From NCBI RefSeq assembly GCF_900116495.1, contig NZ_FPAY01000014.1, positions 1 to 64,000 on the forward strand: DNA of 64,000 nucleotides. Reading direction: 5' to 3'. The notes beneath the pieces are model-generated. The model had not been told where the DNA came from and did no database searches. It saw only the letters and a program-made list of their open reading frames with translations. The position numbers and the translations under genes are program-made. Of this stretch, positions 15,161 through 23,080 are shown in pieces (the first letter of the stretch is position 1; every line of letters begins with the position of its first letter). The DNA comes from Arthrobacter sp. ov118. GTDB lineage: Bacteria; Actinomycetota; Actinomycetes; Actinomycetales; Micrococcaceae.

Positions 15161-17203
15161 ATGCCAGTGCATTCCCCCACCCTGGTCCTCATCGGCGGCG
15201 GGCCGCGCACGGCCGGGTTGCTGGAACGCCTTGCCGCCAACCGGGAGGCGCTCAACACCTCCGCGGTGCACGTGCACGTGGTGGAGCCCCACGCACCGGG
15301 GTCCGGCCGGATCTGGCGCTACCAGCAGCATTCTGGGCTGATGCTCAATTCCGCCGCGGCGGACGTCACGATGTTCACCGACGCCTCGGTCCAGTGCGAG
15401 GGGCCGGCCGCCGAGGGCCCAAGCCTGTCCGAGTGGGCCGCCGGGGTCATGGACGGCTCCATCGCGGACGTCCCCGACCTCCCGGACGAACTTCAGTCCC
15501 AACTGAGAGCCCTCACTGGTGCCACGTTCCCCACCCGGCAGCTGCAGAGCGTCTACCTCGAATGGTTCTTTCGCCGGTCCGTCGCCGCCCTCGGACCTGA
15601 CATCACCGTCACAGTGCACCAGGACACGGCGTACGCCGTCGAACCGGAACAGGCACCGGAACAGGCACCGGGACGGGCCCAGGAACAGGGCGAAACGGGA
15701 CTGGGCCCAGCCGAACAAGTCGAAGCGGGAGCGGGTTACCGCGTGCGGCTGGCCGGCGGGGAGGTGCTGCGCGCCGACGTCGTGGTCGCCGCCTTGGGGC
15801 ACACAGATTCGCTGCCCGACGAGGACTCTGCCGCATGGGCCGGTTTCGCCGCCCGGCACGGCGCGTTCCACGCCGCGCCCAGCTACACCACCGACGTCGA
15901 CTATTCACCGCTCGCGGCCGGCCAGGACGTGATTGTCTCCGGCATGGGCCTGGCGTTCGTGGACCTGCTGGTGCTGCTGATGGAAGGCCGGGGCGGCCGG
16001 TTCGAGGAATTGCCCGACGGCGGCCTGCGCTACGTGCCCTCCGGCGAAGAGCCCCGGCTGTGGGCCGGATCCCGCCGCGGCGTGCCCTACCACTCCAAGA
16101 TCACCTCGACCCTGCGCGGCGAGGCGGCGGGGGAACCGGAGTTCTTCACGGCTGAGGCTGTCGCCGCCCGGCTGGCCGCGTCCGGCGAGCTGGACTTCCG
16201 GGCGCAACTTTGGCCCCTGATCGCAAAGGACGCCGGCTACGCGTACTACCGCGAGCTGTTCACCGGCTACCCGGAGCGGGTCCGGACCGGGTGGCAGGAA
16301 TTTGCCGAACGATTCTCCGCCGTGGACTGGTACAGCCGGGCCCGCCAGCGGCTCGTCGCCGAATCCGTCCCGGACGCGGCGCTCCATCTGGACCTGGAAC
16401 GGCTGGACCATCCCTTCCAGGGCCGGGTTTTCGCCGGCCACGCGGACGTCCAGGCAGCAGTTGCCGACTACATCGGCCAGGACCTTGCCCTCCGGACCGG
16501 GCCCGATCATTCGGAGACGCTGGCCCTGTTCATTTCCCTGCTCAAGTCCTACATGGAACTGGGCCGCTTGGTGCCCTCCGAGCGGCTGAACGCCAGATCC
16601 CAGCGTGACGTCCAGGGCTGGTGGCATGGCTTCTTCAGCTTCGTCGACTCCGGGCCGCCGCCGCGCAGACTGCGGGAGATGCTGGCGATCCACGGGGCGG
16701 GGCTGCTGCAGTTCATTGGACCGGGGCTCGAGATCACCGCCGCGGAGTACTCGGGCCGGTTCGTGGCCAGCTCGGCCCGGTCCGGCATTACGGTGTCAGC
16801 GGCGGCCCTGATCGAGGCCCGGCTCCCGGCGCCGTCAGTGGCCCGCTCCGCGAACCCGCTGCTGCGCCAGCTCTACACCTCCGGGCTCGGCACCGAGCAA
16901 CAGCTCCTGACCGCGGACGGCACCCATGCGACGGGACGGCTGCTGGTCTCCGCCGCCAACGAGCTCATCAGTCCGGTGGGGGAGCGGCGTCCCCGGCTGT
17001 TCGGCGTCGGGCCCGGCACCTCCGGCTGGGGTGCGGGCGCCTTCGCCCGCCCCCGGACCAACGCTGCGCCGTTCCGCGAAAACGACGCCCTGGCCCGGCG
17101 GATCCTGTCTCTGCTGGCGGGGAACAGCGACCACCACCACAACCACCACAGCGACGCGCAGGCCATCCCGCAGGCTGCCGCCGCCGGAAAGGACCCGGCA
17201 TGA
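15161..17203 (+). CDS. FAD/NAD(P)-binding protein (NAD_binding_9 type)
   Basis: Protein of 680 aa with the N-terminal dinucleotide motif GGGPRTAG (12-19) and a second conserved block EPHAPGSGRIWRYQQHSGLM. Further on, VIVSGMGLAFVDLLVLL marks a second Rossmann-like region, and GRLLVSAANELISPVGERRP with SGWGAGAFARPRTNA closes the protein. This matches the large FAD/NAD(P)-binding family (pfam13454-like) whose reaction is undefined. A Glu/Gln/Pro repeat (EPEQAPEQAPGRAQEQ) and a His-rich tail (DHHHNHHSD) are low-complexity features. It overlaps the GNAT gene by ATGA and is divergent from the transporter/monooxygenase operon, so it probably serves the same pathway. Confidence 0.8.
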   Translation: MPVHSPTLVLIGGGPRTAGLLERLAANREALNTSAVHVHVVEPHAPGSGRIWRYQQHSGLMLNSAAADVTMFTDASVQCEGPAAEGPSLSEWAAGVMDGSIADVPDLPDELQSQLRALTGATFPTRQLQSVYLEWFFRRSVAALGPDITVTVHQDTAYAVEPEQAPEQAPGRAQEQGETGLGPAEQVEAGAGYRVRLAGGEVLRADVVVAALGHTDSLPDEDSAAWAGFAARHGAFHAAPSYTTDVDYSPLAAGQDVIVSGMGLAFVDLLVLLMEGRGGRFEELPDGGLRYVPSGEEPRLWAGSRRGVPYHSKITSTLRGEAAGEPEFFTAEAVAARLAASGELDFRAQLWPLIAKDAGYAYYRELFTGYPERVRTGWQEFAERFSAVDWYSRARQRLVAESVPDAALHLDLERLDHPFQGRVFAGHADVQAAVADYIGQDLALRTGPDHSETLALFISLLKSYMELGRLVPSERLNARSQRDVQGWWHGFFSFVDSGPPPRRLREMLAIHGAGLLQFIGPGLEITAAEYSGRFVASSARSGITVSAAALIEARLPAPSVARSANPLLRQLYTSGLGTEQQLLTADGTHATGRLLVSAANELISPVGERRPRLFGVGPGTSGWGAGAFARPRTNAAPFRENDALARRILSLLAGNSDHHHNHHSDAQAIPQAAAAGKDPA

Positions 17204-17754
17204 TTCCGCCAACACTCCCCGCAGCCCCGCTGGCCGTCTCCGGGCTGACGGTCCTGAACCTGCCCATGAGCGATCCCCGGGTCCGTCCGCTGCTGGACGA
17301 ACTCGCCCACGAATACGACTCCCGGTACGGCACCCTCTTCGGCCAGGGAGCCGCCGCGGAAGAACTGAACCGGTACCCGGCGGAAGAGTTCGCCGGCCCG
17401 GGCGGGGCCCTGCTCATTGTCCGCGAGAACGGCCAATCCGTGGCCGGCGGCGCCTTCCGCCGGTACGGGCCGGACACCGCCGAGTTCAAGCGCATCTGGA
17501 CGCATTCAGCACACCGCCGCCGGGGCCTTGCCCGGTTCGTCCTCGCCGAACTCGAGGCGCTGGCAGCCCGCCGCGGCTACCGCAAGGTCTACCTGACCAC
17601 GGGCCCCCGGCAGCCGGAGGCGAAACACCTGTACCTGAATGCCGGCTATGCGGCGCAGTTCGATCTCGCCGCAGATCCCGAAACAATCGGACCTTTGGCC
17701 TTCACGAAGGACCTTGTTCCGGAATCACTCCTTCCGGAATCCGGCCGGGGATGA
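17200..17754 (+). CDS. GNAT-family N-acetyltransferase
   Basis: Protein of 184 aa with the acetyl-CoA fold: ALLIVRENGQSVAGGAFRRY (strands 2-4), EFKRIWTHSAHRRRGLARFV containing the pyrophosphate loop (RRRGLA), and LYLNAGYAAQFD near the C-terminus. ATG 17200 overlaps the stop of the preceding gene. In the comparable B. subtilis locus a GNAT enzyme (SnaA) N-acetylates S-modified cysteines before monooxygenase attack; a similar job here is plausible but unproven. Confidence 0.85.
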   Translation: MIPPTLPAAPLAVSGLTVLNLPMSDPRVRPLLDELAHEYDSRYGTLFGQGAAAEELNRYPAEEFAGPGGALLIVRENGQSVAGGAFRRYGPDTAEFKRIWTHSAHRRRGLARFVLAELEALAARRGYRKVYLTTGPRQPEAKHLYLNAGYAAQFDLAADPETIGPLAFTKDLVPESLLPESGRG

Positions 17755-17795
17755 GCGGTTTGGCGGGTCGGCGCCGTCGGGGGTTCCGGTAGGCC

Positions 17796-18806
17796 TTAAC
17801 CCTCCCGCAGAGGCCGGCGGGCCAGCCACGCGGCCACAATGGCGCCGGAGATGTTGTGCCAGAGGGAGAAGACGGCGGAGGGCAGCGCGGCCAGCGCGCT
17901 GAAGTGCGCCGTTGCGAGGGTGGCGGCCAGGCCGGAATTCTGCATCCCGACCTCAAACGCGAGGGCCCTGCGTGCCTTGTCATCCAGGCGTCCCAGCTTG
18001 CCGGCCAGGTAGCCCAGGCCCAGGCCGAAGCCGTTGTGCAGCACCACCGCGAGGAACACGATTCCGCCGGCGGCAACGATCTTGCTTGCGCTGCCGGCCA
18101 CCACGATCGCAACAATCAGCGAAATGACGGCGGCGGAAGCCCACGGCAGTGCCGGCAGGACCTTGGCCACGAGCTTGCGGAGGAAGAGCCGGGCCAGCAG
18201 GCCGGCAACGACCGGCAGGAGGACAGTCTTGACGATGTCCTGGACCATGCCGCCGGCGTCGATGCTCAGGTACGAGCCGGCCAGGAACAGTACCAGCAGC
18301 GGCGTCACGATCGGGGCAATCAGGGTGGACACGGAGGCGACGGCCACGGACAGGGCGACGTCGCCCTTGGCAAGGAACGCCATGACGTTGGAGGCGGTGC
18401 CTGACGGCGCGCAGCCCACCAGGATCAGGCCCACGGCCAGCTCCGGCTCCAGGTGCAGCGCGCCGGCGATCAGCCAGCCGGCCCCCGGCATGATGACGTA
18501 GTGGGCCACGATGCCCAGGGCCACCGCCCAGGGCCGCTTGGCCACCGAGGCGAAATCGGGCGGCGTCAGGGTCAGCCCCATGCAGAACATGATGATGCCC
18601 AGCAGGAAGGGCACACTCGGCGCAAGCGGTTTGAATGCGCCGGGAAGCAGGAAGCCGGCGACCCCGGCCACGACTACGAGGATCGGGAAGATGGTGACCG
18701 CGACGCGGGCGATCTTCGCCTCGGCGGCGAGGGCTGGATTGGCCGGCGCATCGGCGCCAGTGCCTGCGTCCGGGACGGTATTCGGGTTTTTGGTTGCCTC
18801 AAGCAT
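17796..18806 (-). CDS. BASS-family (bile acid:sodium symporter-like) transporter
   Basis: Integral membrane protein of 336 aa with about ten hydrophobic segments. The BASS marks are IIMFCMGLTLTPPDF in the first third, LVGCAPSGTASNVMAFLAKG (ion-binding crossover with GT/SN residues) and FEVGMQNSGLAATLA in the last third. Bacterial members import organic anions such as pantoate, pyruvate or sulfated compounds with sodium; the substrate here is not evident. Monocistronic, converging on the GNAT gene end and divergent from SulP. Confidence 0.9.
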   Translation of the reverse strand: MLEATKNPNTVPDAGTGADAPANPALAAEAKIARVAVTIFPILVVVAGVAGFLLPGAFKPLAPSVPFLLGIIMFCMGLTLTPPDFASVAKRPWAVALGIVAHYVIMPGAGWLIAGALHLEPELAVGLILVGCAPSGTASNVMAFLAKGDVALSVAVASVSTLIAPIVTPLLVLFLAGSYLSIDAGGMVQDIVKTVLLPVVAGLLARLFLRKLVAKVLPALPWASAAVISLIVAIVVAGSASKIVAAGGIVFLAVVLHNGFGLGLGYLAGKLGRLDDKARRALAFEVGMQNSGLAATLATAHFSALAALPSAVFSLWHNISGAIVAAWLARRPLREG

Positions 18807-19122
18807 CCAAGAATGGTGTCACCGGCATCCGCGAACCGGCCACTTCGTGACCGCGTGTCCCGCAAATATGTCAGATTTATCCGCGCCCGGGCATGGCCCC
18901 CTTGGTAGGATTTGATGGGCGGCGGGCCCATCGCGGCGTACTCCCCGCCATTCGGCCCCCACCGTTTCGGCCTAACCCTTCCGGCCGGGACCCTCCGGCG
19001 CATGAGCTTCCGGCGCAGTGCAGCGCCCCAGAATTTTTGAACGCTAGAGGCGCAGTTGTGCCCTCTTCAACATCTCTCTTGACCATCCTTGATCATCATT
19101 TTGACCACGAACGGAGCCAGCG
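18807..19122. other. Divergent intergenic region between BASS and SulP genes
   Basis: 316 nt without a supported gene. It holds the promoters of the two divergent transporter genes. TTGACC occurs twice (19079-19084 and 19101-19106) but no -10 box at proper spacing stands out. The AT-richer end (19031-19110) is the likely SulP promoter zone. No riboswitch fold or terminator was recognised. Confidence 0.5.
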
Positions 19123-20646
19123 ATGGCCGTCAAAACCGCCGGCGATGCCCCGGCCGTCACGCCCGTGCAGCTGCAATCGGTGCGGGGCGCCCTGACGTCC
19201 CCGCGCCGGCTCAAGAACGAGGTCTTCGGCGGGCTGGTGGTTGGTCTGGCCCTGATCCCGGAGGCGATCGCCTTCTCAGTCATTGCCGGCGTGGACCCGC
19301 GGATCGGACTCTTCGCCGCCTTCACCATGGCCGTTACCATCTCCTTCGTTGGGGGCCGGCCGGCGATGATCTCGGCAGCCACCGGCGCCGTAGCCCTGGT
19401 GATCGCCCCGCTGATGAAGTCCCACGGGCTGGACTATCTGGTGGCAGCTGTGATCCTGGCGGGCATTTTCCAGATCATCCTGGGCCTGTCCGGGGTGGCG
19501 AAGCTGATGCGATTCATTCCCCGTTCCGTGATGGTGGGCTTCGTCAACGCCCTGGCCATCCTGGTCTTCCTGGCCCAGCTGCCCGAGCTGATCGGCGTCC
19601 CCTGGCTGGTTTATCCACTCACCGCGGCGGCCCTGCTGATCGTGTTCGGCCTGCCGCGGCTGACCAGCGCCGTCCCCGCCCCGCTGGTCGCGATCGTGGT
19701 CCTGACGCTAGTAACGGTTCTGGGCACCGTCGACATCCCCACCGTGGGGGACAAGGGCGCCCTGCCGGACTCGCTGCCGTTCCTCTTCCTGCCGAATGTG
19801 CCGGTCAGCCTGGAGACGCTGCAGATCATCTTCCCCTTCTCCCTGGCCATGGCCTTCGTGGGGCTGCTCGAATCGCTCATGACCGCGAAACTTGTCGATG
19901 ACATCACGGACACCCGAACATCCAAGACCCGCGAGGCCTGGGGGCAGGGCGTGGCGAATATCGTCACCGGCTTCTTCGGCGGGATGGGCGGCTGTGCCAT
20001 GATCGGCCAGACCATGATCAATGTCAAAGCCTCCGGGGCGCGCACCCGGATCTCCACCTTCCTGGCCGGCGTCTTCCTGCTCATCCTCGTGGTGGCGCTC
20101 GGTGGCGTCGTTTCGCTAATTCCCATGGCAGCGCTCGTGGCCATCATGATCTTCGTCTGTGTCGCGACGTTCGACTGGCACAGCATCCGGCCCGCCACGC
20201 TCAGGGCGCTGCCCAAGAGCGAGACGCTTGTCATGGTCGCCACGGTGGCCGTCACCGTGGCCACGCACAACCTGGCGATCGGCGTCGGCGTCGGCGTGTT
20301 GACCGCCATGGTCCTGTTCGCCCGGCGAGTGGCGCACTTTGTGACCGTGGACCGCGCCATCACGGAGGACGGCGACGGCCGGCGCGCCACCTACCGGGTG
20401 GACGGTGAACTGTTTTTCGCGTCCTCGAACGATCTTTACACGCAGTTCGAATACGCCCTTGACCCGGAGCGGGTGGTCATCGACATGCGCGACTCGCACC
20501 TCTGGGACGCCTCGACGATCGCCGCGCTGGATGCCATCACGGAGAAGTACCGACAGCACGGCAAGAGTGTGGAGATCGTGGGCCTCAACGACGCCAGCGT
20601 GCAGATGCGGGCACGCTTGGCCGGGAAGCTCGGCGCAGGCCAGTAA
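19123..20646 (+). CDS. SulP-family inorganic anion transporter with STAS domain
   Basis: Anion transporter of 507 aa. The SLC26/SulP front is clear: VFGGLVVGLALIPEAIAFSV, AVTISFVGGRPAMISAATGA and IIFPFSLAMAFVGLLESLMT, with GGMGGCAMIGQTMINVKASG as the conserved mid-membrane loop. The C-terminal cytoplasmic STAS part (about residues 420-507) includes RVVIDMRDSHLWDASTIAAL, where the usual phosphoacceptor-type Ser/Thr region is present. Substrate may be sulfate or bicarbonate; nothing in the sequence decides. It is monocistronic with a hairpin element after the stop. Confidence 0.92.
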   Translation: MAVKTAGDAPAVTPVQLQSVRGALTSPRRLKNEVFGGLVVGLALIPEAIAFSVIAGVDPRIGLFAAFTMAVTISFVGGRPAMISAATGAVALVIAPLMKSHGLDYLVAAVILAGIFQIILGLSGVAKLMRFIPRSVMVGFVNALAILVFLAQLPELIGVPWLVYPLTAAALLIVFGLPRLTSAVPAPLVAIVVLTLVTVLGTVDIPTVGDKGALPDSLPFLFLPNVPVSLETLQIIFPFSLAMAFVGLLESLMTAKLVDDITDTRTSKTREAWGQGVANIVTGFFGGMGGCAMIGQTMINVKASGARTRISTFLAGVFLLILVVALGGVVSLIPMAALVAIMIFVCVATFDWHSIRPATLRALPKSETLVMVATVAVTVATHNLAIGVGVGVLTAMVLFARRVAHFVTVDRAITEDGDGRRATYRVDGELFFASSNDLYTQFEYALDPERVVIDMRDSHLWDASTIAALDAITEKYRQHGKSVEIVGLNDASVQMRARLAGKLGAGQ

Positions 20647-20654
20647 GCCCGCGC

Positions 20655-20745
20655 GCCTGACGAAAATTCCCCACTTTTGAGGCAGCACCCCGCGCGTCAG
20701 GCAGGACGGCCGGCGATTCCCGGCGTCGTTGTTCCAAAAGTGGGG
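20655..20745. terminator. Interleaved hairpin element between convergent genes
   Basis: Two inverted repeats are interlaced: GCCTGACG (20655-20662) with CGTCAGGC (20695-20702), and CCCCACTTTTG (20669-20679) with CAAAAGTGGGG (20735-20745). The order a-b-a'-b' means both cannot form as simple nested stems, so RNA could switch between them or form a pseudoknot. It fills the gap between the convergent SulP (ends 20646) and alarmone synthetase (ends 20781) genes, which favours a bidirectional transcription stop. Confidence 0.55.
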
Positions 20746-20780
20746 AGAATCCGCGGAGGCGGGCCACCAGGTGCCTTCGC

Positions 20781-21887
20781 CTACCCCCGGGTGAGCCGGT
20801 ACCGCTCGATCTGCTTGAGCCGGCGCATCAGGCTGTCGCGCCGGGGGTGGGGGACGGCGTCGGCCGGCTCCGCGGTGAGTTCGATGTGTTCGGTGCCGTA
20901 CTGCCACAGCAGCAGGTCATCGAGCAGGCGGTCCGGGCCGGGCGAGTAGCGGTGGTCCAGTGCCTCACGGACCTCGGTGATCCGGTTGGCACTGAGCAGC
21001 CCGGCCAGCTGCATGGTCTGGTTCAGGCCGTGGGCGGCCATCAGTTCGGCGGCCCAGCCCCAGTCGTCGTCGACTTTCCGGTCCACGTGCGGCAGCAGGG
21101 TCCGCCAGACGTCGCGGATCCGGTTAGGCGTCAGCGGGGCGGCGCCCTCGCCGTCCAGGTCCCAGTAACTGCGGACCTCCTCGTAGCGGTCGTGCAGGTC
21201 CGAAAACGCGCTTTCCACGGTCTCCAGCATGGCCGCCGTGGCGGTGAACTGGCGGTCGAAGTGCGGCGTCCAGGCCCGGGGGTCTTCGGCCTTGAAGCGG
21301 ATGTCGTGCTCAATCTCGCTCCAGGCGTGGGCGAACACCGTGCGGATCTGGCACTCGAAGAAATAGCTTCCGTTCGGCGGAATGTCGGGGTTGAAGACCT
21401 GCTGGTACTCCTTGACAGCCTCGTTCTGGATGGTCCGCAGGATCAGGTGCCGGCTGGAGTAGCCGTAGGTGCCGGACTCGATCGAGCCGATGTCCTTTTC
21501 GCGGTCCCCGCGGCAGTCAAAGAGCTGGCGCTGGCGCTTGATCAGGTTGGCCGCCGCCGCGTTTTCCGCCGGCAGCTTGGTGATCACGCGGATGCCCACC
21601 ATGTCGTTCAGGGTCCGGAACGGGTCCGGAAACTTCAGTATGCGCGGGCCGCCCGGGTCCAGCGGTTCTTCCGTGCGGGAGATCTTCTCGCGGAAGGACT
21701 CAACGGTCTTGGTGCGGCCGGTGACGAACAACGGCCTGACCTCGGTGTCCTTGAGCATGGTTCGCAGAGTGAGCAGGACCTCCCGGGTGACCAGCTTCAG
21801 CGCAGGCCGGACCCGCTCGTACAGTTCCACGTTCTCCTGCACGGAACCGCGCAGGCCCGCGTCCAAACGGTCCCAGTTGCTCGCCAT
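20781..21887 (-). CDS. Stand-alone (p)ppGpp synthetase-like protein (RelA/SpoT SYNTH domain)
   Basis: Small alarmone synthetase-type protein of 368 aa with no hydrolase, TGS or ACT domain. SYNTH motifs in order: RTKTVESFREK (58-68, ATP/GTP contact), DMVGIRV (95-101, metal Asp95), GTYGYSSRH (139-147, guanine-stacking Tyr region), ECQIRT (178-183) and HAWSEIEHD (187-195, catalytic Glu). A C-terminal tail of about 165 residues is unusual in length for this group and ends in basic helices. It could make (p)ppGpp or another pyrophosphorylated product, or be a toxSAS-type enzyme, though no antitoxin gene is adjacent. Monocistronic. Confidence 0.85.
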   Translation of the reverse strand: MASNWDRLDAGLRGSVQENVELYERVRPALKLVTREVLLTLRTMLKDTEVRPLFVTGRTKTVESFREKISRTEEPLDPGGPRILKFPDPFRTLNDMVGIRVITKLPAENAAAANLIKRQRQLFDCRGDREKDIGSIESGTYGYSSRHLILRTIQNEAVKEYQQVFNPDIPPNGSYFFECQIRTVFAHAWSEIEHDIRFKAEDPRAWTPHFDRQFTATAAMLETVESAFSDLHDRYEEVRSYWDLDGEGAAPLTPNRIRDVWRTLLPHVDRKVDDDWGWAAELMAAHGLNQTMQLAGLLSANRITEVREALDHRYSPGPDRLLDDLLLWQYGTEHIELTAEPADAVPHPRRDSLMRRLKQIERYRLTRG

Positions 21888-22141
21888 TCCCCCAGCTTAC
21901 GGCTCACCCCCGACACCACTCCGCAAGCACCCCCCGCAGCAGACGTTCCGGTCGCCGCCGGGCCGATGCTGAACGGCCGCGCAAGTCCTGCTCTGCACGG
22001 TTTCTGCACAGTGCAGCGCAGAGCCCACTGTAGGCTCGACACATGGCTGAAAGGCGGCAGCGGGCTACGGCCCCTACCGCAGCGGCGGTGACACTGGGGG
22101 CAGTCACCGTCGCCTGTTCACCGGGCCCCAAGGAGGACGCT

Positions 22142-22939
22142 GTGAAGAGGCACAAGTACCACTATGGCGAGGACCCCAGCCAGTGGGGCGAGCTTTTCCT
22201 CCCGGAGGTGGCCGCGCCCAGGGGCGTGGTGGTGGTCATCCACGGCGGGTACTGGCGTTCGCAGTACGGCGCAGAGCTGGGGGAACCTCTGGCCAAGGAC
22301 CTCGCCGCGCACGGCATGGCCGCCTGGAACCTGGAATACCGCCGGGCCGGCAACGGCGGAGGCTGGCCTAACACGTTTGCCGACATCCTGGCGGGGATCG
22401 ACAAGCTCCGGGAGATCGCGGCCGAACACGGGCTCGGGCTGGACAGGGTGGTGGCCTTGGGCCACTCGGCCGGCGGCCATCTCGCGGTCTGGGCGGCGGG
22501 CCGCAGCAGGCTCGCCGGACTCGGCGCCCCGGAGGTGGACCGACAGCTGACGCGCAGGGGCGATGACGACGGTGCGGTGCACCTTACCGGCGTCGTGAGC
22601 CAGTCAGGGGTGCTCAACCTGGCGGCCGCCGAGCGGCTCAACCTCAGCAACGGCGCCGTGAGCAACTTCTTGGGCGGCTCGTCGGAGAGATACCCCAAAA
22701 GGCATAAATATGCGGACCCGATGAGTGCCGTGCCGCTGGAGGCGTCCGTCTATGCCGTTCACACTGCAGACGACGTCGACGTGCCGTTCAGCGAGTCCGA
22801 GACGTACGCCGGAGCGGCCAAAGCAGCCGGGGCGCCCGTCCAATTGCTCAAAGTCCCCGGCGACCACTATGCGCTCATTGATCCCAAGGCCCCCGCCTAC
22901 CGGAAATGCCGTGAGCTCGTGCAGCAGATGCTGGGCTGA
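22142..22939 (+). CDS. Alpha/beta hydrolase (kynurenine formamidase-like)
   Basis: Serine hydrolase of 265 aa. The oxyanion-hole motif is HGGYWRSQYG, the nucleophile elbow GHSAGGH, and the C-terminal acid and histidine lie in TADDVDVPF and GDHYALID. The HGGYW form is typical of formamidase/BD-FAE-type esterases. GTG 22142 is chosen because AAGGAGG (22130-22136) lies 5 nt upstream. An in-frame ATG at 22043, preceded by TAGGCT with 6-nt spacing, would give a 33-residue longer, possibly exported form ending in VTVAC. No kynurenine genes are adjacent, so the substrate is open. Confidence 0.85.
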   Translation: MKRHKYHYGEDPSQWGELFLPEVAAPRGVVVVIHGGYWRSQYGAELGEPLAKDLAAHGMAAWNLEYRRAGNGGGWPNTFADILAGIDKLREIAAEHGLGLDRVVALGHSAGGHLAVWAAGRSRLAGLGAPEVDRQLTRRGDDDGAVHLTGVVSQSGVLNLAAAERLNLSNGAVSNFLGGSSERYPKRHKYADPMSAVPLEASVYAVHTADDVDVPFSESETYAGAAKAAGAPVQLLKVPGDHYALIDPKAPAYRKCRELVQQMLG

Positions 22940-23080
22940 GATCCGGCCTCCCTGCGCCGGCGCCCCCCAAGGCCTGGGCCGCGCCGCGTCCCCCTGGCCG
23001 CCGAAAGCCAATAGACTGGATCCTGGGTGCGCCGGGAAGTCTGGTCGGCATAGTTCCGTCGACCCCGTTTTGAGGACCCC

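Noticed and set aside
20781..21887. Toxin-antitoxin pair around the alarmone synthetase
   Set aside because: Neither neighbour resembles an antitoxin; both flanking genes are large enzymes or transporters with their own signals.
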